From: Streptomyces sp. CCM_MD2014
GTDB lineage: Bacteria > Actinomycetota > Actinomycetes > Streptomycetales > Streptomycetaceae
NCBI RefSeq assembly: GCF_000772045.1
Contig: NZ_CP009754.1
Location: 2,356,001 to 2,420,000, forward strand
Reading direction: 5' to 3'
Length of the DNA: 64,000 bases
Shown here: in pieces, positions 58,715 through 64,000 of the stretch
Numbering within the stretch: the stretch's first letter is position 1
Layout: every line of letters starts with the position of its first letter
Translations under genes and position numbers: made by a program
The notes under the pieces: model-generated
What the model saw: only the letters and a program-made list of their open reading frames with translations
What the model was told of the DNA's origin: nothing
The model's database searches: none

Positions 58715-60147
58715 GGACGCGGCTGCCGCGGCTCCACCGGGGCCGTGCCCGCCGTCCGGGGCACCCTGACCGTGACCCGAAGGCCGTGCGGCTCGTGGTG
58801 GCCGAAGGAGATCGAACCGTCGCCCGCCGCGAGCAGCGCCCGGCAGATGGACAGGCCCAGGCCGGAACCGTTGACGTTCTGGTGCCGCCCGCTGCGCCAG
58901 AAACGGTCCCCCACGCGCGCGAGCTCGTCGTCGGTGAGCCCGGGACCGTTGTCGGTGACGACGACGGTGGCGGCGTCCCCGGCGGAGGCGACCTCGACCC
59001 GCACCGTCTCGTCGGGCGGCGTGAACTTCACCGCGTTGTCGATGACCGCGTCCAGGGCGCTGGACAGGGCCACCGGGTCGGCCCAGCCCGTGGTCGGCGG
59101 GCAGTCGCCGACCAGTCGTACTCCCTTGGCCTCCGCCGTCGGCGCCCAGGCCGCCACCCGCTCGGCGGTCAGCGCGCCGACGTCGGTGACCTTGAGGTCG
59201 GCCTGGCTGTGCTCGGCCAGGGCCAGGTCGAGCAGGTCGTCCAGGACCCGGGCGAGCCGCTTGCCCTCGGTCTGGACGGAGGCGATCTCCTCGTTGCCCT
59301 CGGGCAGTTCGAGGGCGAGCAGCTCGATGCGGAGCAGCAGCGCGGCGAGCGGATTGCGCAGCTGGTGCGAGGCGTCGGCGACGAAGGCGCGCTGCTGCTC
59401 CAGCACGTCCTCCACGTGGTCGGCCATCTCGTTGAAGGACCCCGCCAGGCGCCGCAGTTCCGGTGGTCCCCCGGACGGTGCGACGCGGGACTTGAGCCGC
59501 CCGGTGGCGATGTCGTGGGTGGTGGCGTCGAGCACCCGTACCGGCCTGAGCACCCAGCCGGTCAGCCGCAGTGCGGCGCCGACGGCGAGCAGCATCGCGG
59601 CGAACTCCCCGGCGCCGATGAGCAGCCAGCCGCGCAGGGTGCTCGACCGCATGGAGTCCGTCGGCGACTCGGTGACCACGACCGCGACCACGTCGCCGTC
59701 CCGGATGACCGGGGAGGCCACCACCAGGCGGCCGTCCTGCCAGGGCCACACCTGCTCGGGGTCGTGGCTGCGGCGGCTGAGCAGCGCCTCGTCGAAGGAG
59801 TCGCGCACCTCGCCGGCCTGCGGCAGGAACCATGTCGTGGGCGCGTTGGCCATCGGGATGTGGTTGCGGTAGAAGACGCCCGCCTTGATGCCGTAGACCT
59901 CGTAGTAGCTGGTCAGCTCGGTCTGCAGGGTCGCCAGGCGTTCGTCCGTGTCCGTCCGGCGTGAGCCGCCCGACCCGTCCTCGGTGACGAACTGGGCGAG
60001 CGCGGCGAAGCGTGCGGTGTCGTCTATGCGGTCGATGACGACCTTCTGCTGCTCGGCGCGCGCGACGCTGACGCCGAGCGGCACACCGAGGGCGAGCAGT
60101 ACGGCCGCCATCAGGACGATGAGCAGCGGCAGCAGGCGTGTGCTCAC
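58711..60147 (-). CDS. gluK: Sensor histidine kinase, GluK-like
   Basis: 478 aa from GTG 60147, overlapping the stop of gluR by 4 nt. Two membrane helices (LLPLLIVLMAAVLLALGVPL and STLRGWLLIGAGEFAAMLLA) flank an outer sensor domain of about 150 residues; HAMP; then FVADASHQLRNPLAALLL (phospho-His) and an ATPase lobe with DNAVKFTPP, VTDNGPGLTD and NGSGLGLSICR. By position next to gluR and the glutamate transporter operon it corresponds to GluK, described as a glutamate-sensing kinase in S. coelicolor. Confidence 0.8.
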   Translation of the reverse strand: MSTRLLPLLIVLMAAVLLALGVPLGVSVARAEQQKVVIDRIDDTARFAALAQFVTEDGSGGSRRTDTDERLATLQTELTSYYEVYGIKAGVFYRNHIPMANAPTTWFLPQAGEVRDSFDEALLSRRSHDPEQVWPWQDGRLVVASPVIRDGDVVAVVVTESPTDSMRSSTLRGWLLIGAGEFAAMLLAVGAALRLTGWVLRPVRVLDATTHDIATGRLKSRVAPSGGPPELRRLAGSFNEMADHVEDVLEQQRAFVADASHQLRNPLAALLLRIELLALELPEGNEEIASVQTEGKRLARVLDDLLDLALAEHSQADLKVTDVGALTAERVAAWAPTAEAKGVRLVGDCPPTTGWADPVALSSALDAVIDNAVKFTPPDETVRVEVASAGDAATVVVTDNGPGLTDDELARVGDRFWRSGRHQNVNGSGLGLSICRALLAAGDGSISFGHHEPHGLRVTVRVPRTAGTAPVEPRQPRP

Positions 60148-60842
60148 CCGGCCCCTTGGGCGGTGGGGGCGACGAGGCGGTAGCCGACGCCGCGGACGGT
60201 CTCGATCAGCGCGGGCATGTGGAGCTTGGAGCGCAGGGAGGCGACGTGCACCTCCAGGGTGCGCCCGGTCCCCTCCCAGCTGGTGCGCCAGACCTCGCTG
60301 ATGATCTGCTCGCGGCGGAAGACCACGCCGGGGCGCTGGGCGAGGAGGGCGAGCAGGTCGAACTCCTTGCGGGTGAGCTGGACCACCGACCCGTTCACGC
60401 TCACCTGGCGGGTCGGCAGCTCGATGCGCACGGCCCCGAGGCGCACGACGGTCTCGGTGCTGCCGGTGGCGTCCTCGTGGACGGTGCGCCGGCTCACGGC
60501 GTGGATCCGGGCCAGCAGCTCCCCCGTGTCGTACGGCTTGACCACGTAGTCGTCGGCGCCGAGGTTGAGGCCGTGGATGCGGGAGCGGACGTCGGACCGC
60601 GCGGTGACCATGATCACCGGGGTGCTGGTGCGCTTGCGGATCTTGCCGCACACCTCGTATCCGTCCTGGTCGGGCAGGCCCAGGTCGAGCAGGACGACTC
60701 CGAAGCCGTCGACCTCGGGGACGAGCGCCTGGAGCGCCTCCTCGCCGCTGCGCGCATGGGTGACGTCGAAGCCGTGCCGTGCCAGGATCGCGGACAGGGC
60801 GGCGGCCACGTGGTTGTCGTCCTCGACGAGCAGCAGTCTCAT
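60144..60842 (-). CDS. gluR: OmpR-family response regulator, GluR-like
   Basis: 232 aa from ATG 60842 (AAGGGAG upstream). Receiver: LLLVEDDNHVAAALS, VVLLDLGLPDQDGYEV (phospho-Asp), VTARSD and LGADDYVVKPYD. The C-terminal winged helix: VQLTRKEFDLLALLAQRPG then TLEVHVASLRSKL and IETVRGVGYRL. It is first of gluR-gluK, divergent from gluABCD, and known to control glutamate uptake in S. coelicolor. Candidate binding repeats lie in the shared upstream region. Confidence 0.8.
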   Translation of the reverse strand: MRLLLVEDDNHVAAALSAILARHGFDVTHARSGEEALQALVPEVDGFGVVLLDLGLPDQDGYEVCGKIRKRTSTPVIMVTARSDVRSRIHGLNLGADDYVVKPYDTGELLARIHAVSRRTVHEDATGSTETVVRLGAVRIELPTRQVSVNGSVVQLTRKEFDLLALLAQRPGVVFRREQIISEVWRTSWEGTGRTLEVHVASLRSKLHMPALIETVRGVGYRLVAPTAQGAG

Positions 60843-61160
60843 CCGGGCTCCCTTCGGTTCATCGGCCGTACGCTCGGCGCGGGTAGGAATCGGGCGGGCA
60901 AGGGTTGCGGGCGGGTGGAACCACCGGCACGCGCGCGTGCGTCCTGTGCAGTGACTCCGATACAGGGGGACGGCGTCAAGAGGCTGCCGGTTGCGGCCGC
61001 TCGAAGTTATCCGGCCGATATGCGCCCAGCTCACAAGCGCTACGACTGGTGTCCGATCGCTACCGGATCGTGATGCTCAGATCTCGCTCAGATGTAGAGA
61101 CGCGGCGTGGCCCGGGTCACTACTGTCCTCCGAAACCCAGGAGGACGGAGCCCGAGAGCG
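60843..61160. other. Divergent gluR / gluA intergenic region
   Basis: No gene. It holds promoters in both directions and the GluR-like direct repeats near the gluA side. Confidence 0.55.
61075..61126 (+). promoter_or_regulatory. gluA promoter and candidate GluR binding repeats
   Basis: GCTCAGAT at 61075-61082 and again at 61086-61093, period 11 bp, as OmpR-type regulators prefer. TACTGT at 61121-61126 is the likely -10 element. The exact GluR site is not known to me. Confidence 0.5.
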
Positions 61161-61937
61161 ATGACCGAAGTATCGGTGGCCAAGGAAGACAAGGCTGCGA
61201 CCGGCGATCTGGTCGTCCTGGACAGTGTCAACAAGCACTTCGGCGCGTTGCACGTGCTCCAGGACATCGACCTGACCATTCACCGCGGCGAGGTCGTCGT
61301 GGTCATCGGGCCCTCGGGGTCCGGCAAGTCCACTCTGTGCCGCACCATCAACCGGCTGGAGACCATCGACTCCGGTTCGATCACGATCGACGGCAAGCCG
61401 CTGCCGGCCGAGGGCAAGGAACTGGCCAGGCTGCGCGCCGACGTCGGCATGGTCTTCCAGTCCTTCAACCTCTTCGCGCACAAGACGGTGCTCGAGAACG
61501 TGACCCTGGGCCAGGTCAAGGTCCGCAAGGTCGACGCCAAGAAGGCCGAGGAGAAGGCCCGCGCCCTGCTCGACCGGGTCGGGGTGGGCGCCCAGGCGGA
61601 CAAGTACCCCGCGCAGCTCTCCGGCGGTCAGCAGCAGCGTGTCGCCATCGCGCGGGCGCTGGCCATGGACCCGAAGGTCATGCTCTTCGACGAGCCGACG
61701 TCGGCCCTCGACCCCGAGATGATCAACGAGGTCCTCGAGGTCATGAAGCAGCTCGCCGAGGACGGCATGACCATGATCGTGGTCACGCACGAGATGGGCT
61801 TCGCCCGCTCGGCGGCCAACCGCGTGGTGTTCATGGCCGACGGCCGCATCGTCGAGGAGGCCACGCCGGACCAGTTCTTCAGCAATCCGCGCAGCGACCG
61901 TGCCAAGGACTTCCTGTCGAAGATCCTGCACCACTGA
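61161..61937 (+). CDS. gluA: Glutamate ABC transporter ATP-binding protein
   Basis: 258 aa from ATG 61161 (CCAGGAGGACGGAGC region upstream). [18 protein letters not shown] (Walker A), [19 protein letters not shown] (Q-loop), [15 protein letters not shown] (signature), [15 protein letters not shown] (Walker B) and [12 protein letters not shown] (H-loop). A complete polar-amino-acid uptake ATPase powering GluB-GluC-GluD. It is first gene of the operon. Confidence 0.95.
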   Translation: MTEVSVAKEDKAATGDLVVLDSVNKHFGALHVLQDIDLTIHRGEVVVVIGPSGSGKSTLCRTINRLETIDSGSITIDGKPLPAEGKELARLRADVGMVFQSFNLFAHKTVLENVTLGQVKVRKVDAKKAEEKARALLDRVGVGAQADKYPAQLSGGQQQRVAIARALAMDPKVMLFDEPTSALDPEMINEVLEVMKQLAEDGMTMIVVTHEMGFARSAANRVVFMADGRIVEEATPDQFFSNPRSDRAKDFLSKILHH

Positions 61938-62073
61938 GACTTCGGAGCGGCTCCGGCGCCCCGCGCCGACCGCGCCGGCGGCCCGCTCCCGACGGCCGCA
62001 CCCGATCGCCTGATCCTCTGATCGTCCGATCGCAGCTCGATTGCAGCTCGATCACAGCCAAAGGATGTTCCCC
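61938..62073. other. gluA-gluB spacer with GATCG-type repeats
   Basis: GATCG or near copies recur at 62003-62055, and GCAGCTCGATTGCAGCTCGAT forms a two-fold direct repeat just before the gluB ribosome binding site. Could raise gluB expression relative to gluA or affect mRNA stability. Confidence 0.4.
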
Positions 62074-62913
62074 ATGAAGCTTCGCAAGGTCTCCGCCGCC
62101 TCGGCCGCCGTGCTCGCCCTCGCCCTGACCGCCACCGCGTGCGGCGGCGACGACGGAGGCGACAGCGGTTCCTCCGGTGGTGGCGACAAGAAGATCACCA
62201 TCGGTATCAAGTTCGACCAGCCCGGCCTCGGCCAGAAGACCCCGGACGGCTACGCGGGCTTCGACGTCGACGTCGCCACGTACGTCGCGAAGAAGCTCGG
62301 CTACACCGAGGACCAGATCGAGTGGAAGGAGTCGAAGAGCGCCGACCGCGAGACCATGCTGCAGCGCGGTGACGTCGACTTCATCGCCGCCACGTACTCG
62401 ATCACCCCCGAGCGCTCGGAGAAGGTCGACTTCGCCGGCCCCTACCTGCTGGCCCACCAGGACGTGCTGCTCCGCGCCGACGACGACAAGATCAAGTCGC
62501 CGGAGGACCTGAACAACGCGAAGCTCTGCTCCGTCACCGGTTCGACCTCGGCCCAGAACATCAAGAAGAAGCTGGCTCCCAAGGCCCAGCTGCAGCCGTA
62601 CCCGACGTACTCGGCCTGCCTGCCCGGTCTGCAGAACGGCGCCGTCGACGCGCTGACCACGGACGACTCGATTCTCGCCGGTTACGCCTCCCAGGCGCAG
62701 TTCAAGGGCAAGTTCAAGCTCGGCGGCTTCAAGCTGACGAACGAGAACTACGGGATCGGCGTCAAGAAGGGCAGCGACCTCAAGAACAAGATCAACGACG
62801 CGCTCGAGGCCATGGTCGCCGAGGGGGCCTGGGACAAGGCCGTCAAGGACAACTTCGGCCCGGCCAACTACAAGAACGAGCCGGCGCCGAAGATCGGCGA
62901 CATCAAGAGCTGA
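62074..62913 (+). CDS. gluB: Glutamate-binding lipoprotein
   Basis: 279 aa from ATG 62074, with AAGGA 8 nt upstream. Signal and lipobox ALALTATAC with the modified Cys near residue 25. Substrate-binding fold: KKITIGIKFDQPGLGQKTPD, GFDVDVATYVAKKLGY, FIAATYSITPERSEKVDFAG and TGSTSAQNIKKKL. It captures glutamate outside the membrane for the transporter. Confidence 0.92.
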   Translation: MKLRKVSAASAAVLALALTATACGGDDGGDSGSSGGGDKKITIGIKFDQPGLGQKTPDGYAGFDVDVATYVAKKLGYTEDQIEWKESKSADRETMLQRGDVDFIAATYSITPERSEKVDFAGPYLLAHQDVLLRADDDKIKSPEDLNNAKLCSVTGSTSAQNIKKKLAPKAQLQPYPTYSACLPGLQNGAVDALTTDDSILAGYASQAQFKGKFKLGGFKLTNENYGIGVKKGSDLKNKINDALEAMVAEGAWDKAVKDNFGPANYKNEPAPKIGDIKS

Positions 62914-62997
62914 GGCCGGGCCTGACGGGGTGCGCCGCCCCACGACAGGGGCGGCGCGCCGGATCGGGCGTCCCTACACGCGGAAGCGCGGGAGATC

Positions 62998-63666
62998 GTG
63001 TTCGACTTTCTCGACAAGTACGACCTGTTGGGAGCCTTCTGGACGACGGTGCAGCTCGCTGTGCTGTCGGCCGTCGGCTCCCTGATCTGGGGCACCATAC
63101 TGGCCGCCATGCGGGTCGGCCCGGTGCCGTTGATGCGCGGCTTCGGAACCGCGTACGTGAACATCGTCCGGAACATCCCGCTGACCGTGATCATCCTGTT
63201 CGCGTCGCTGGGACTGAACCAGACGTTGGGGGTCACCCTCGGCGGAGGGAATGACTTCGAGACGATCAACTTCCGGCTCGCCGTGCTGGGTCTGGTCCTC
63301 TACACGTCGTCGTTCGTGTGCGAGGCGCTGCGCTCCGGCATCAACACGGTGCCCGTCGGCCAGGCGGAGGCGGCCCGGGCCCTCGGTCTGAGCTTCGGCC
63401 AGGTGCTCCGGCTGGTGGTTCTGCCGCAGGCGTTCCGCTCGTCCGTCGTTCCGCTGGCGAACGTGCTGATCGCCCTGATCAAGAACACCACGGTCGCCGC
63501 CGCCATCGGTGTGGCGGAGACGGCGCTGCTGATGAAGGAGATGATCGAGAACGAGGCCCAGCTGCTGCTCATCTCCGCGGTCATCGCTCTCGTGTTCGTG
63601 GTGTTGACGCTGCCGACCGGCCTGATCCTCGGCTGGGTGGGCAAGAAGGTGGCGGTGAAGCGATGA
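62998..63666 (+). CDS. gluC: Glutamate ABC transporter permease
   Basis: 222 aa from GTG 62998. Hydrophobic segments begin FWTTVQLAVLSAVGSLIWGT; the EAA loop is VPVGQAEAARALGLSFGQVL, the contact site for GluA. The stop overlaps the gluD ATG by 4 nt (ATGA). Confidence 0.9.
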   Translation: MFDFLDKYDLLGAFWTTVQLAVLSAVGSLIWGTILAAMRVGPVPLMRGFGTAYVNIVRNIPLTVIILFASLGLNQTLGVTLGGGNDFETINFRLAVLGLVLYTSSFVCEALRSGINTVPVGQAEAARALGLSFGQVLRLVVLPQAFRSSVVPLANVLIALIKNTTVAAAIGVAETALLMKEMIENEAQLLLISAVIALVFVVLTLPTGLILGWVGKKVAVKR

Positions 63667-64000
63667 GCTCGGTCCTCTACGACGCCCAGGGCCCCCGCGC
63701 CAAGCGTCGCAACGTCCTCTTCACGGTCGTCTTCCTGGTCGCCCTGGCCGCCCTGCTGTGGTGGGTGTTCGGCACCCTCAACGACAAGGGTCAGCTGGAG
63801 TGGGCGCTGTGGAAGCCCTTCTTCACCGGCACCGAGGCGTGGTCGACGTACATCTGGCCGGGTCTGCAGAACACCCTGAAGGCCGCGGTGCTCGCGGTGG
63901 TCATCGCCCTGCCCCTCGGCGCGGCACTGGGCATCGCCCGGCTCTCCGACCACGCGTGGGTCCGGGTACCGGCCGCGGTCGTGGTCGAGTTCTTCCGGTC
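63663..64000 (+). CDS. gluD: Glutamate ABC transporter permease, partial at window edge
   Basis: The first 112 codons are visible. MSSVLYDAQGPRAKRRNVL is followed by a membrane helix (FTVVFLVALAALLWWVFGTL) and a second permease domain start (WPGLQNTLKAAVLAVVIALP). The rest, including the EAA loop, is outside the window. It pairs with GluC to form the membrane channel. Confidence 0.85.
   Translation, partial: MSSVLYDAQGPRAKRRNVLFTVVFLVALAALLWWVFGTLNDKGQLEWALWKPFFTGTEAWSTYIWPGLQNTLKAAVLAVVIALPLGAALGIARLSDHAWVRVPAAVVVEFFR

Overview
The DNA is very GC-rich with strong G/C bias at third codon positions. The gene set (nrdR-nrdJ, lexA, dinG, hflX, a second RelA/SpoT homologue, dapF, miaA, miaB, gluR-gluK beside a glutamate ABC transporter) is that of a Streptomyces chromosome arm-proximal core region. 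From memory the order matches the S. coelicolor block around SCO5774 to SCO5818, read in the opposite direction. No rRNA, tRNA or CRISPR array was seen.

Left edge to about 17 kb: an ABC-transporter ATPase start (minus, cut by the edge), an NrtR-type NUDIX regulator, then a DUF4192 gene that is broken in two. Its C-terminal part lies at 1094-1526 and its N-terminal part at 13881-14959. Between them sits a discrete insertion of about 12.35 kb (about 1531-13884). Joining the two host parts across the shared GACC (1527-1530 and 13881-13884) restores one open frame of about 503 codons. Both ends carry TAGTGCAG reading outward. At its right end the element has two overlapping tyrosine recombinase genes of Tn554 TnpA/TnpB type. 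The cargo reads as a small defence or conflict island: a type ISP/IIG-like restriction-modification protein without a helicase, a PIN-like RNase, a HEPN-zinc-ribbon protein with an XRE regulator, and IS256 and IS3 remnants. It also holds a frameshifted fragment of a P-loop ATPase and a perfect 34-bp palindrome just past the recombinases. Several cargo genes look leaderless (TANNNT element 6-7 nt before the start codon).

15-25 kb: a RecQ-like helicase with a C-terminal phosphoribosyltransferase-like domain, two conserved hypotheticals, RNase HII, a TetR/MFS efflux pair with two matching palindromic operators, ADP-ribosylglycohydrolase with a histidine phosphatase, a DUF4937 protein and TerD.

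25-33 kb: the deoxyribonucleotide/SOS block. nrdR-nrdJ has two tandem NrdR boxes, lexA has its own SOS box, and dinG is convergent to lexA. 32.7-36.8 kb: a three-gene NIS-siderophore-type operon (aminotransferase, IucA/IucC synthetase, GNAT) with a 45-bp tandem duplication at a gene junction. 37.6-40.2 kb: tandem paralogous secreted trypsin-like lipoproteins.

40-57 kb: hflX, M1 aminopeptidase, the RelA/SpoT-like protein, dapF, miaA, two small proteins, an extradiol-dioxygenase-like protein, miaB, a CBM2 secreted protein behind a perfect CebR box, a NarL-type two-component system and a KhtT/KhtU-like antiporter pair. 57-64 kb: a MazG-like protein, a TAXI-type binding protein, the GluK-GluR two-component system and the divergent gluABCD glutamate uptake operon, with gluD cut by the right edge.
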